From assembly GCF_026210795.1 (NCBI RefSeq), contig NC_089456.1:2048501-2112500 (forward strand): DNA of 64,000 nt. Direction: 5' to 3'. A model generated the notes under the pieces. That model was not told the origin of the DNA. It ran no database searches and saw nothing but the letters and a program-made list of their open reading frames with translations. The stretch comes from Rhizophagus irregularis (taxonomy: Eukaryota > Glomeromycota > Glomeromycetes > Glomerales > Glomeraceae). Below, in pieces: positions 12,101 to 24,142 of this stretch. The position numbers were made by a program, and so were the translations under genes. Positions within the stretch are counted from its first letter, which is position 1; each line of letters begins with the position of its first letter.

Positions 12101-12920
12101 ATATTTATTCAATTCATCTTATTTATATAATGAATTTCACAAAGGTAATAAAATTTTTTTATATGTAATGTATAAATTGTTAATTATATATTAATTATAA
12201 TATTATTTTTAAAAGGTCAAAAGTTAGCATCAAAAATTAAAAATTTGAATGCTAATGCATTAACCAATATAAATAAGACAATTGAAAATTATAATCAAAC
12301 AAGAGAATTTTTATCGTCTACACAAAAGAAAAAATATCTAACAGCATCAATCAAGAATGTTTTAGATAATCAATCTAATTTTTGGATATCACTAGATATT
12401 ATTTTAGATGAAAATTGCAATATACCACGAATTATTATGTACAATGCAATACAAAATTTCAATAACCTTAATAGAAGTAAAGAAGAGCAAGAACTTGTCA
12501 AATCTGAAATTACAAGACTTGTTATTTTTTGGTTAGAACAAAAGGAACTCATTGAAAAAGCTATTAAATTTCAGGAAAAAAAGGTAAATAAATTTATATG
12601 ATTGAATTACTTTATTAATAAATTAATAAATTTTATTATTTTAGGATGGAATATATTGCAATTTAATGAAAGAGTTAGATAAGATATCATTAAATTTAGA
12701 AATAGCTAAAAATATGAAAAATAAGATTTTTGGAGACGATGATAATAATCAAAATATTATTTATGATGAGGATTTTAACTTTATTGAGGAAGATGAAGAA
12801 GAAAGATATGAAGAAGAGAATGAGGAAGTAGAGGATAAGGAAGAAGAAAATGAAGAAGAGGAGAGTGAAGAAGAGGAGAGTGAAGAAAAAGAAAATAAAG
12901 AAGAGGAAAATGAAGATTAA
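9134..12920 (+). CDS. KDZ-family transposase with CxC cysteine cluster
   Basis: I infer 13 exons: 9134-9151, 9221-9281, 9355-9897, 9972-10183, 10249-10374, 10530-10736, 10846-11000, 11073-11455, 11528-11671, 11738-11804, 11882-12144, 12216-12583, 12645-12920. All junctions are GT-AG and in frame; the sum is 2823 nt (940 aa). A cysteine cluster C-x2-C...RCLDC...CNSC...H lies at about residues 133-170 and is typical of KDZ-associated CxC domains. The family segment FPATPCNPSLAFDF follows, then CPACP and DGNFQLKR. The RNase-H-like acidic residues are probably in DDTGIFGSTCRHG (about 416), FLYDIACFLDAH (about 468) and TDGESLERLW (about 525). The C-terminus is strongly acidic (Glu-rich, last 70 residues). 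It should cut and join the 180-bp termini of this element. No break was found. Confidence 0.88.
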
Positions 12921-14578
12921 GATAAAATTAAAGAACAGAAAGAAGTAATAATATAATGATTATAAAAATATTGAAAGAGGTGGATACCAGAACTTTTACC
13001 TCAGTTGGACATTTTTACTTTTTCATTTTGTGATTTATTTGAATATTTAGCATAGTATACACAACAATAAATTTATACATATTATTGTATTATATATTAT
13101 AAAAAAAGAAAATTTTGTATGAATTTTTCTTGCATACCAGTTTATACTATTAGAAAAAAAAATTAAAAAAATTTCAATAATGATTATTATTATGTGAACT
13201 CATTGTTATTTATTATTATTTGTTAAAAAATACTTAGAAAAAAATTTATTTAATGATATATCTGTATAATTTATTTTTTTAAATGATGGCATTCAAATGC
13301 CTTTTTTAATTAATAAAAATAAAAGATCAAGGTTTTAAATTTTAATGGGTACTAGGAATTATAAGAAATTCCTTGATGTGTCAAGAAAATACCATCTGAT
13401 TGGTCAAGATCAATACTTTTGCATCCAAGCTAAAGCAGCCATATTTTAGATAACAAAAAAAGTAAACTTGCTATAAAACTCAAATTTAGATATATTTAAT
13501 AAACTTTTATCTATTTATTAAATAATAATTATCAACTGATTAAATTACTAGTAATTATTGTATGAAAAATATGCTTTTAACACACTAAATAATATGCATT
13601 TAAATTCCTAATATTCAAATTTAAAATACTAATTTTTTTTCCTTTAATGTTGATTTTTTTATTATGAAGATATTAGTATTTTTAAAATTATTAAACAGTA
13701 AATAAATTTAATTAAATAAAATTAAATAAATGGAGTTAAAAAAATAAAATAAAAGTGTCATAAAAATAAAAATAAAAATGCTAAAATAATTTAAAAGAAT
13801 TATTCAGGTAAATTAACTATAAATTTAAGAAAATAATAAATTACAAATATAATAAAATTAGTAAAATTAAAAAAAATCTGAAACTAAATAATACAAAAAA
13901 GGTTATTAATAATTAATTAAAGATAAATTAAAAAATATTATTATGAAATAAAATTAAAAAAAATCTGAAATAGATAATGAAAATAAAATTAAATTACATA
14001 ACAGATTAACTAAAGATAAAATTAAAAGAATTTAAGCTAAAATAGAATTCTAATAAATAAGCTATATGGACAATAGACAATTTGTCTTTGCTTTTTTTAT
14101 TGTGGTATATAAAGATATCAATTACAAAATAGATAGCAGAAACCTTTAAAAAGATTAGAAGTATAACAATAATTGCTATAAAAAGCATTTTTTTTACTCA
14201 TTACAAACTGTTTTTAAATTTGTATCCTTTTTTTGATTTTTTCACATATTAGTAATTTATTTTTTAATATTTATCAAAACAATAATTAAAATTATAAATT
14301 TATTCAAATTATAAAATTTATCTTCTGACAAAAGAACTATTAGTAAAACAAATTCCTAAAAAAAATTCCAATGAAATAATTCTTAAAAAAATTCTCTAAC
14401 AAATTTATTAAACAAAACCATACTACCCTAATACTTATTAAAAAAAATAAAAGCCTGGTTAAAATTTTTTAAAAAGGATTGACTAGAAAACTTATAATCA
14501 TATGCATTAGTATTAATGTTGTCTATTTTAAGCATAAAGAAAATATGCATTATATAGTGACCAATGTATGATGATGTA
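12921..14578. other. Non-coding AT-rich interior of the KDZ element
   Basis: No gene is supported. The 3' end of the transposase is followed by very AT-rich DNA with many AAAATTAA words. Bases 13330-13450 are a less AT-rich patch without a long open frame. A 60-aa minus-strand frame at 14006-14188 has no supporting features. Confidence 0.5.
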
Positions 14579-15469
14579 CAGTCGCGTCCGAAAGTGTTGC
14601 CCGATTACTTACAGATGAAGGCCATAATTATTAAGTCACTATGATCATCTCGGCATCCAGTGATCAGAATTCGACAAACAAAGGCTCATTGGATTCATCT
14701 CGTCAAGACGAAGTGAATGGTGGTTGGCCTATATCTCTAGGATCAATAGATGCCAAGATATAACTTAAAACATTCTTTACCTGAAAATTTTTCGAAACTC
14801 TAAATTTCACGAAATTGGGAATATCTCACTATCCAGTGATTCTATTCTGACAAACAAAGACTCATTGGATTTGTCTCATTGATACACGTCGAATGGTGGC
14901 CAGTTCATACATGTAGCATCATTATATCTCAGGATAAAGGCCAAACCATCAAAAAAATGTTTTAAGGTACACCTTAGTATCTATTAACCCTAGAGATATG
15001 AGACATTCACCATTCAACTCATCTTGACGAGACGAATCCAATGAGCCTTTGTTCATCGAATTCTGATCACTGGATGCCAAGATAATCACAGGTTTCCAGA
15101 TGATTATATCCTTTATCTTTAGGCCAAAAATAAGCTAAAATTAAATAAAATTGCAACTACTAATTTTCCAACAAATTTATTTGGTTTAAACCAAGTAGAG
15201 AACATTTAAAAATGAACCAATATATTATCCAGAAGTGTGTCCCTCTCCCAAGAGCTGTAGGCGAATTTAAAGCTATATTAAAGAAAAAATAAAAATTTAA
15301 ATAGTTCTGTTTTTGAGAAGGTTGCCACCCTGGCATTATGAAAATTTGATTTAGTATGAGAAACAAACTAGGTATGAATATTTTACTAATGTATACACTA
15401 GTGAAAAAATACAGATATTTTTGCTTTTGTCTTCATTTTCAAATCGGGCGTCACTTTCGGACGCGACTG
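14579..15469. mobile_element. Nested Tc1/mariner-like non-autonomous element
   Basis: It starts CAGTCGCGTCCGAAAGTG and ends with the reverse complement CACTTTCGGACGCGACTG, flanked by TA on both sides (14577-14578, 15470-15471). TA duplication and a CAGTCGCG-type terminus are typical of Tc1/mariner. The 891-bp interior has no transposase. A segment about 14645-14730 (CCAGTGATCAGAATTCGACA...) recurs inverted at about 15000-15080, with a diverged direct copy at 14820-14900, so it can fold back on itself. Confidence 0.8.
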
Positions 15470-15850
15470 TACAGTAATGTATAATAATATGCAATACATT
15501 TTATAAATATACAATTAACAAAAACCTATTTACATTCCTCAAAAAAAGTATTTAGAAATTAGAATTACAAAAAAAAATGCAAAAAAATAAAAAACTGGTG
15601 ATTAGGGCTTCTTCAAATTTTATAAATTTGTTATTAAATATACAAAGTTACAAACTTTATGTGTATAAAATTTCAACCTTCTATCTTGAAAAAAAATTTG
15701 TTAAAAATTTAAGCTATGAAAAATATTAAATTTTTATAAAGCATTCAATTTGCCAGTTTATTAAAAATTGAATAATTAAAATTTTGATTTATACTATCAA
15801 TTTTATTAAAAAAAGTTTAACACTTTATTATTTGATAGTTATTGAAAATA

Positions 15851-16038
15851 TCATGATGATCAACATTTATATTTAGTTTTAATCAATAATTTTCAAAATA
15901 AATAAAAAAAAATTATTAATTTAAGTTTAATATATTAAAATTAATCATGATGATCAACATTTATATTTAGTTTTAATCAATAATTTTCAAAATAAATAAA
16001 TAAAAAAAATATTAATTTAAGTTTAATATATTTAAATT
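15851..16038. repeat. Two-copy 94-bp tandem repeat
   Basis: TCATGATGATCAACATTTAT begins at 15851 and again at 15945, and the following 75 bases are nearly identical. No coding potential; it lies in the AT-rich interior of the KDZ element. Confidence 0.75.
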
Positions 16039-16470
16039 TATCTTAATTTTAAAAATTTAAATTTTGAGTCAATTTTAATTTTAATTTAATAAAAAACTAG
16101 CAAAACAAATTTTTCAATAAATTAACCCTTTATGTTTATAGTTTTTTTAATAAAAATATAGGCAGATTGACAATATTTAAGTAAGTATTTAAGTATTTTT
16201 TAAAATTTTAACAAATTTGCAAAATTTAAAGGTATTCTAATTATGATTCTTTATTTTTTGCATTTTTTATAGTTCTGATTACTTTTTTTAAGAACTGTAT
16301 ATATGAATAATATTACTATACTAATAATATTATTACTTATTTTTATTTTATTGTAGCTTTCACGTTTTACAATGAATAAGAAATGTAAATAAATAATAAA
16401 AAATTAAAAATAATAATAATAAATTTGAGAAAAAAAATTAATAAATGATAAAAAAAAAAAGGCCTAAGGA

Positions 16471-16498
16471 GGGGGTCTGGGGGGTCTTCAGACCCCAG
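16471..16498. other. GC-rich hairpin in AT-rich DNA
   Basis: GGGGTCTTCAGACCCC is a 7-bp-stem inverted repeat with a 2-base loop, preceded by GGGGGTCTGG and followed by AGAAAAAAA. It stands out against about 2 kb of AT-rich sequence. It could be a structural relic of another insertion; no function is claimed. Confidence 0.45.
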
Positions 16499-17183
16499 AA
16501 AAAAATTTTTTTGTGTTAAAATTTTTTATATGTTTTTGAGCGAAATTTTATTAAAAATAAAAATATTTTAATTAATAAAAAATGCGAAAATAGTGATAAG
16601 GTAAATCAATGATATAGACACTAATATTATAGCTATTTCAGTAATTCATTCATGCATTTACATTTTGATAAACATTTATTTAGAGATAATTTAGAGTACT
16701 GGTCAAATTATATTTTTTTAATGTAATATTAAAAAAAAAATGATTACTCCCAAAGATGAAGAACAACAAAAATCACATTCCAAAGATAAAAAATAACAAG
16801 ATTAAAAAGTAATTATGTCTAAAAGGTAAAAGAACAATAAAATTCACATGCTTAAATTCTGTAGTCCTACAAACATTAGCTAACTTTTCATTCAAAAACA
16901 AAAAAACATTTTGGTATATACCTTTGAAATGTAGAAATACATATATAGAAATGTTCAAATATAAAATAAAATGTTATTTGACATTCTATTAAAAGAAGCA
17001 ACAAAAAAATATTTTAGTATAAATTCTTTCAAAATGTCAATATTCCATCTAAAGAAATACCTAAAATCTAGAAAAAAAGAAACATTAGCAATATTTTGTT
17101 AAAATAATCATTTAAAAAGCTGTACAAATGTCTACAAAAAATTTACCATGTTTGCAGATTGGAATATGGAGTAAATAATTTTA

Positions 17184-17742
17184 CACCTGTAATAAAAATA
17201 GTTTACTAATTTTAGTATCATCTCAAATAAATCTAATAAATCTGGGACAAGTTTATTGTCTGATATCTAATTAAACATGTTTTTTCAATACTAAAAATAT
17301 AAAAATAGTCTCAAATGTTTATTGAGTTAAACGCGTTTTTCAATATTAAAATAGTAAACTGTTTTTAGTATTATCTCATTATTGAATTAAACGCGTTTTT
17401 TCAATATTAAAATAGTAAACTATTTTTAGTAGTATCTTAAATGTTTATTGAGTTAAACGCGTTTTTCAATACTAAAATAGTAAACTATTTTTAGTATTAT
17501 CTCAAACGTTTATTGAGTTAAACGCGTTTTTCAATATTAAAATAGTAAACTATTTTTAGTATTATCTTAAATGTTTATTGAGTTAAACGCGTTTTTCAAT
17601 ACTAAAATAGTAAACGTTTATTGAGTTAAACGCGTTTTTACAATACTAAAATAGTAAACTATTTTTAGTATTATCTTAAATGTTTATTGAGTTAAACGCG
17701 TTTTTCAATACTAAAAATAGCAAACTATTTTTATCACAGGTG
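17184..17742. mobile_element. Small inverted-repeat element filled with a tandem array
   Basis: The ends CACCTGTAATAAAAATAG and the complement of CTATTTTTATCACAGGTG form terminal inverted repeats of about 24 bp. The interior (about 17283-17730) is a tandem array of roughly 64-bp units, TTATTGAGTTAAACGCG + TTTTTCAATACTAAAATAG + TAAACTATTTTTAGTATTA, about seven copies, some shortened. Each unit carries an internal palindrome (CTAAAATAGTAAACTATTTTTAG). No clear target duplication was found, so mobility is inferred. Confidence 0.6.
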
Positions 17743-17794
17743 CGTAATGCTTCAGAATATGTATCATTTTGTGAAACATTTAAGAATATAAAAT

Positions 17795-17913
17795 AAACAT
17801 CACGTCTATTTTTTTTTTGCTCTATTTGACCATAAACATCACGTCTATTTTTTTTTTGCTCTATTTGACCATAAACATCACGTCTATTTTTTTTGCTCTA
17901 TGCTCTATTTGAT
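17795..17913. repeat. Three-copy tandem repeat of about 46 bp
   Basis: AACATCACGTCTATTTTTT...GCTCTATTTGACCATA occurs three times in a row. The T-run length varies and the last copy is altered (GCTCTATGCTCTATTTGATT). Non-coding. Confidence 0.7.
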
Positions 17914-18070
17914 TAAAAGTTCAAAATAAAAGCTAAACTGGTAAGCTTTATATTTTGTATTGTGGATATGCATTATATACATAAAACCAAAAATTTTTAA
18001 AAGGAAATACTATGACCTTATTTTTTCTTAAGAGTATTATAAGCAAGTCTGTATTATTGATAACAAAAAT

Positions 18071-19975
18071 ATGGCAGAAATATTTACCTTAAGTGAAGAT
18101 GACATAACTCAAATTAGCAAGGCATTATCACTAATTTGGAGAAGAACTAAATATCGGTTACGTAATGTTACTATAACAGATAATATTGCAAATATTTCTT
18201 ATGGTAAACGTATTGACAGGATAACAGTTAACCTTGAAGATTCCAATTATATTATAACCGATCAGGTTCATATAATTAATATTTTAATTATATATATTGT
18301 AATTTTTTAATAAAAGTATTAAATGGTAATCATTTTAATAATTTAACTTCTAGGATTCTGAAAAAAATTGCGATGTTGAGCATGTAAAGAAAATAGATCA
18401 ATTGCAAGTAAGGTTTACATATATAATAAACCTTGTTTATTAACGTTAATTTAAGCAGCTTATCTTTATAATTTAATTTTATATTAGGAAAAGTTGCTAA
18501 TTGCCGAAAAAACTTATGAAAAATTAAAAATAAAAAATAAGCAACTTAATGATGAGTTAAATTCATTGCAAATTTATAATCATAATCTTGAGGTAAATGT
18601 AAATGCATATTAGATTTAGTTTTTACGTTTTAAAGATTAATTCAATTTAATGAAATTCTTAATTGCAAATAGAAAAAAATCAATAAGTTCAGAAGAAAAT
18701 CCGACCAAATTAATATGTCAAAAAGCTCTTCAACAATAGTTTCTAGTTCAGATAGTGAAGATGAGGATAATACTTCACTACAAAGAAATAATGACCATAT
18801 TAATATACTTGTAAATGATTTACATCAAATGGGATTTACGATAGAAAGCAATCCAGATGATGTTTGGGAGTCACTAAATAAACGTTGTCATGAAAAATTT
18901 GGTTTTGAAGAACTTATTAAAGAATCAACTGATATAGAAGAATTACGATGGGCAGAAAAAACATTACCTTCTTATACAATTTGGGATAAATTTAATCAAT
19001 ATTATTTACTTGTTGAACTTTGGATTAATAAAGTTAATATAACTCTTATGAAAAAAAAGGAAGAAGGTAAGAATTTCAAGTAGCAATAATATTTATTTAT
19101 ATGGCTTATATTAATTTATTTGTTTTATTAAAATATATTGATATTATAAATTTACCATAATTAATCAATCTATATTCTTATATTAAAAAAGGTCGTAATA
19201 TGGTAGTTGAAAATTTTGAGAAAAAAGTTATTGCTAGCAAAGGTAAATGACATTAAAATATTGATAATTCTAAATTTATTTTAATTTTTATAATTTGATT
19301 GAATTTTTTAAATTAAATAACAGAATCACAAGAAAGTGAAAAGAAAAAAAATATTCTAATTTTGGAAAAAGTCTAAATAGTTTGGTAGTAAAAACCATTG
19401 AGAACAAGACTTTAGTAGAAATTAAAGACTACCAAATTCGCACAAATTTTAACCAGGCTTTAAAAGTTATGACTTCAGAACCAATTCAAATTACAGATGA
19501 AGAGTCTGCTAAGGAAAGAATTACGCAATGGGTCGATCAAAAAAATCATTCTAAACAAGTTGAGCTTGCTACTAAAGCTTATAAGCTTTATCATCGAATG
19601 TCACTTGTTTATATTTACAATGATTTACATATCATTTCAGTGGAAAAACATCCAAATGATGAGAGAGAACAAAGAAGATTTGAACGAAACTTTATGTGCA
19701 CCCAATTAGGTATTCATACTAGAACTGAACGGCGACAAAAGAAAAGTGCTTTTAGAATATATAAATTAATTAATATTGGGATTACGCTTGATCAGTTAGT
19801 AAATACTGGTCTTAACATTTCAAATTTTGAAGTTACAGATTATTATTACGATATATTTTTGACTGATTTAAAACTAGGAACGATCAAAAATTTATTTCAA
19901 AATCCTAATATGCAAGATAATATGGATCTAGATACGGAAGATAGTGAAAGTAACGAAAGCAATGTTGCAAATTAA
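18071..19975 (+). CDS. Unrecognised KDZ-element accessory protein (spliced)
   Basis: Inferred exons: 18071-18265, 18354-18407, 18488-18592, 18673-19066, 19192-19242, 19324-19975. Phases agree through exon 5. The product would be about 483 aa: MAEIFTLSEDDITQISKAL..., a coiled-coil-like Lys/Glu segment in exons 2-3, a Ser/acidic patch (SSSTIVSSSDSEDEDN), then a helical region with Trp-rich words (DDVWESLNKRC, LRWAEKTLPSYTIWDKF) and a C-terminus ending in an acidic tail (MDLDTEDSESNES). No family recognised. Within exon 6 the reading frame shifts at a run of eight A (19344-19351); nine A would give one continuous frame, so this is either a real lesion or a homopolymer error. The first intron has an unusual GTTCAT donor. 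Position inside the transposon suggests an accessory or regulatory role (inference). Confidence 0.6.
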
Positions 19976-20229
19976 AGTAGTTAGACATTATTATTTACTT
20001 TTTTACATGTACTTTCTCTTTTTGTTTTATTCTATCTTGTTATTAAATAAAATCAATAAAATTTGGTGGATTTACTATGAGATAATACAATAAATTTGTT
20101 TAGATTGTAAATTTACATTAAGATATATAATTTTTTGAAATAACGTTTTATCACCTGACTGATCGGCAAATATATATATGTTATATTATGACGCATTGTT
20201 ACGCGTTATTCTTGGCTTCGTTCATTGAG

Positions 20230-21762
20230 ATGGAAAATAATAACTTTGACTTAGATTCTGACTTAAGTGGTAAATATTTATAAAATACAAGAATATATGC
20301 TAACAAAGAATAGAAAAATAGAATAAAAAAACTAAAATATATTTTTGGCTAAACAGTATAATGGGTTGATATACTAGATTTTATTAAATGCAAATTTTAT
20401 AAATTTAATTTAATAAAATATTTTATTTAGTAATTTTTTTTAAAAAAGGAATAAATACTAATAATTTAACAATTTATAGTTTCAGAATTAAATGTAGAAG
20501 CATTTGCAAAAATTAAAAATTTGCAGCAACAGCATGATTCTGAAATTGAATTATTAGCTAATGAACTTAATGTGCATTCATATTTTATTAAGGTAGGCAA
20601 ACTTAATAATGTTTAATCCTTAAAAATTTGATATTTAAAATGCTCATTTTATATTAGAGTGTAATGAAAGATTATAGAGAACCTGCTATTAGAAAACAAA
20701 GAAAAATCAGTGGATTTAATATTTGGCAATCTAATTGGTGGGCAACACATGGAAAAGGTGTGTATATATAAACTGATTTATATTACTTAAAATTTAAATT
20801 TCAATGTTTTAACAATTTTACTTTATTTTAAAGGCTTAAATATTAAAGATAAAGGGTCCCAAAAACTCTGTGCAGATGCATGGAATGCATTAAATAATGA
20901 TACACGTAAATATTATGAAGAAGAAGCTAAAAATGCTGCAAATTTACGTGTTAAAGAGCAAAACTCATTTATTACAAATGCAAAATCACGAAAAACACAA
21001 CTAAATAATGGAATTCAAGATATCCGAAAAATGGTAAATTAATATTATCTTGGTAGTATCAATCTAATTTTGTAATAATAATAAATTACAACTTGTAGTT
21101 TCGAACTTTACATGTTACTTGTGGCATGGAGTTTATTACATTGGCTGTATCCAATTATGATGAGCTTAGAAGTCATTGGTTTGGATCAAATATTGGTGAA
21201 GAATTTTATCAGACTTATAGCAACTTAAGTGATGCAATCATTCCATTTCGTTGTTTCTCTATTTTAAAAAAAAAGGTATATAATGTTCATATATTATTAT
21301 ATATTACATTTGATTTTTTAACAACAACCTGTATGTATTTATTCTGTATATAAGAAAATGAAGGAGTAATCAAATCTGTTGCTGAAACTAAGTCATCTGA
21401 AATTTTGCCAGATGAATCTGAAACTGGACATACTTTTAATCTATCTGCTATCAATATTTCAAAACCTAATAGCATTGAAACAAGAAATAAAGTAAGATTT
21501 ATTTTGCGGCAAAAGTTTGGTAAGTATTCAATTAATTTTAATTCAAGTTTAATTTAAAAATAACATTTACTGTAATTATATTATAGAACAAGATGTAAAA
21601 GGTAATAATATACCATATAAAAGATGGAAAACACAAACTTCATATAAAGTTATAGGATGGCCATTAGATGTTGAATTTCAGGATTATTCTAATCTTAAAG
21701 AAGAAGAAAGAATTAAAGTTCTGGATTCACTTTATAACATTAGATTTGAACAAAATGAATAG
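20230..21762 (+). CDS. HMG-box-like protein encoded by the KDZ element
   Basis: Inferred exons: 20230-20269, 20480-20592, 20658-20757, 20834-21033, 21099-21275, 21355-21519, 21587-21762; about 323 aa. Exons 3-4 encode an HMG-box-like fold, about residues 60-130: SGFNIWQSNWWATHGKG, then SQKLCADAWNALNNDTRKYYEEEAKN, with the aromatic/Trp and basic pattern of HMG domains. The C-terminal part contains RFILRQKFEQ and KRWKTQTSYKVIGWP and has no recognised family. The junction of exons 5 and 6 is out of phase by one base, next to a run of nine A (21267-21275); ten A would restore phase. A DNA-bending partner of the transposase at the hairpin-rich termini is plausible but inferred. Confidence 0.6.
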
Positions 21763-22094
21763 GATATTGGTGAACTAATTAGTGCAATAAGAATAATAAT
21801 ATTAATCAATAATAAATAAAATACTCAACAAGTTTAATTCATGTAATCAAATCTGTTGCTATATTATAATTTAATCAATACATTTGAATTAATTAATTTT
21901 TCATTAATAAACAGATGAAAAGAAATAATAATCTTAAAGATTGATTAAATAATCATAAAATTGATTTCCGCATTTCTTACATTACAGGTTGTTTATAAGA
22001 ACAAATTTTTTTGCATTTATAAAGTCTTATTTTTATGTAATATTTAGAGCTTTTCATATATATATGTGTATATATATGTGATATGTCCATTAAA

Positions 22095-22247
22095 TCCCAG
22101 TAAATAGTTTTTGTATAAATTTATACCAAACGGGCTCATTGGCTCGAAATTAGCTCAAATTTATGCAAAAAATAATCCAAATTTAAGCCAAATTATATAT
22201 GGATGAGCCCATTTGGTACAAATTAATACAAAAACTATTTACTGGGA
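22095..22247. mobile_element. Palindromic MITE, TCCCAGTAAATAG ends
   Basis: TCCCAGTAAATAGTTTTTGT at the left and its complement at the right; almost the whole 153 bp is one inverted repeat (ACCAAACGGGCTCAT against ATGAGCCCATTTGGT). Its inner arms resemble those of the MITE at 22397-22559, so the two are relatives with different tips. Confidence 0.7.
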
Positions 22248-22324
22248 ATAATATTAATACATTTTAACATTTTAAATAATGAAATAAAAGTTAATTTTAA
22301 ATTACCACTATACAAAAAATATGA

Positions 22325-24142
22325 ATCATGAGGACATAAAAAAATGTCTCAAATTTACTAATGTCCTAAAATTTACAAGGACAACAATGTCATCAGCCCT
22401 ATAAAAAAGGTTTGTGCTAAATTTGTGCCAAATGGGCTAATCATGCAATATTTATTCGAAATTTGTACTAAAAATTATATAAAATTCAAACAAATTCTAA
22501 ATAAATATCATATGATTAACCCATTTGGCACAAATAAAGCACAAAATTTTTTTATAGGGCAAGACTACAAGGACAATAATGTCCTCAAATTATGAGGATA
22601 ACAATATCATTAAAATTACGAGGACAAAAATGTCCTCAACTTATGAGGACAGCAATATAATCAAAATTACAAGGACAAAAATGTCCTCAAATTACAAGGA
22701 CAAAAACATCCTTAAATTATGAGGACAGCAATACCATCAAAATTACGAGTACAAAAATGTCTGTAAAATTATAAGGACAATAATATCCTTAAATTTACGA
22801 GGGCAACAATATCATCAAAATTATGAGGACAAAAATGTCCTCAAATTATGAGGACAGCAATATAATTAAAATTACAAGAACAAAAATGGTCTCAAATTTA
22901 CAAGCTCAAATTACAAGTATAACAATATCATCAAACTATGAGGTCAAAAATGTCCTCGAAATTATGAGGACAAAAATATTCTCAAATTATAGGGACAATA
23001 ATGTTCTCAAATTACAAGAACAAAAATGTTTTCAAATTATAAGGACAAAAATGTCCTCAAATTTATAAGGATATAGTGTCCTCAAAATTTACAAGAACAA
23101 TCAAAATTATGAGAATAGCAATATCATCAAAATTACGAGAATCACAATTTCAAAATTTCTCAAAATTTACAAGAATAACAATGTCCTCAAGATTACAAGG
23201 ACAAACATGTCCTCAAAATTTACAAGGACAACAATGTCCTCAAAATCTACAAGGACAGCAATGTCCTCAAGATTACAAGGACAAACATGTCCTCAAAATC
23301 TACAAGGACAGCAATGTCCTCAAGATTACAAGGACAAACATGTCCTCAAAATTTACAAGGACAACAATGCCCTCAACATTACAAGGACAAACATGTCCTC
23401 AAAATTTACAAGGACAGCAATGTCTTCAAGATTACAAGGACAAACATGTCCTCAAAATCTACAAGGACAGCAATGTCCTCAAGATTACAAGGACAAACAT
23501 GTCCTCAAAATTTACAAGGACAACAATGTCCTCAAGATTACAAGGACAAACATGTCCTCAAAATTTACAAGGACAACAATGTCCTTCAAGATTATGAGGA
23601 CAAACATGTCCTCAAAATTTACAAGGACAGAAATGTCCTCAAGATTATTACGAGGACAAAAATGTCCTCAACATTACAATTTACAAGGACAAACATGTCC
23701 TCAAAATTTACAAAAACAGCAATGTCCTCAAAATTTACAAGGACAGCAATATCCTCAAGATTACAAGGACAAACATGTCCTCAAAATTTACAAGGACAAC
23801 AATGTCCTTCAAGATTATGAGGACAAACATGTCCTCAAAATTTACAAGGACAGAAATGTCCTCAAGATTATTACGAGGACAAAAATGTCCTCAACATTAC
23901 AATTTACAAGGACAAACATGTCCTCAAAATTTACAAAAACAGCAATGTCCTCAAAATTTACAAGGACAGCAATATCCTCAAGATTACAAGGACAAACATG
24001 TCCTCAAAATTTACAAGGACAACAATGTCCTTCAAGATTATGAGGACAAACATGTCCTCAAAATTTACAAGGACAGAAATGTCCTCAAGATTATTACGAG
24101 GACAAAAATGTCCTCAACATTACAAGGACAAACATGTCCTCA
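22325..24142. repeat. Palindromic minisatellite, right subterminal array
   Basis: The same unit family as the left array in reverse orientation (AGGACAAACATGTCCTCAAAATTTAC, AGGACAACAATGTCCTCAAG). From about 23150 the units are very homogeneous, with alternating dimers and a repeated block of about 260 bp (for example 23570-23760, 23810-24000 and 24010-24110). It is interrupted by the MITE at 22397-22559. All three plus-strand frames stay open over long stretches purely because of unit length and composition. Confidence 0.9.
22397..22559. mobile_element. CCCTATAAAAAA-type MITE inside the right array
   Basis: It begins CCCTATAAAAAAGG and ends TTTTTTTATAGGG; the arms TTTGTGCTAAATTTGTGCC and GGCACAAATAAAGCACAAA pair over most of the length. 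It interrupts the AGGACA minisatellite, so it inserted after the array had formed. Confidence 0.75.
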
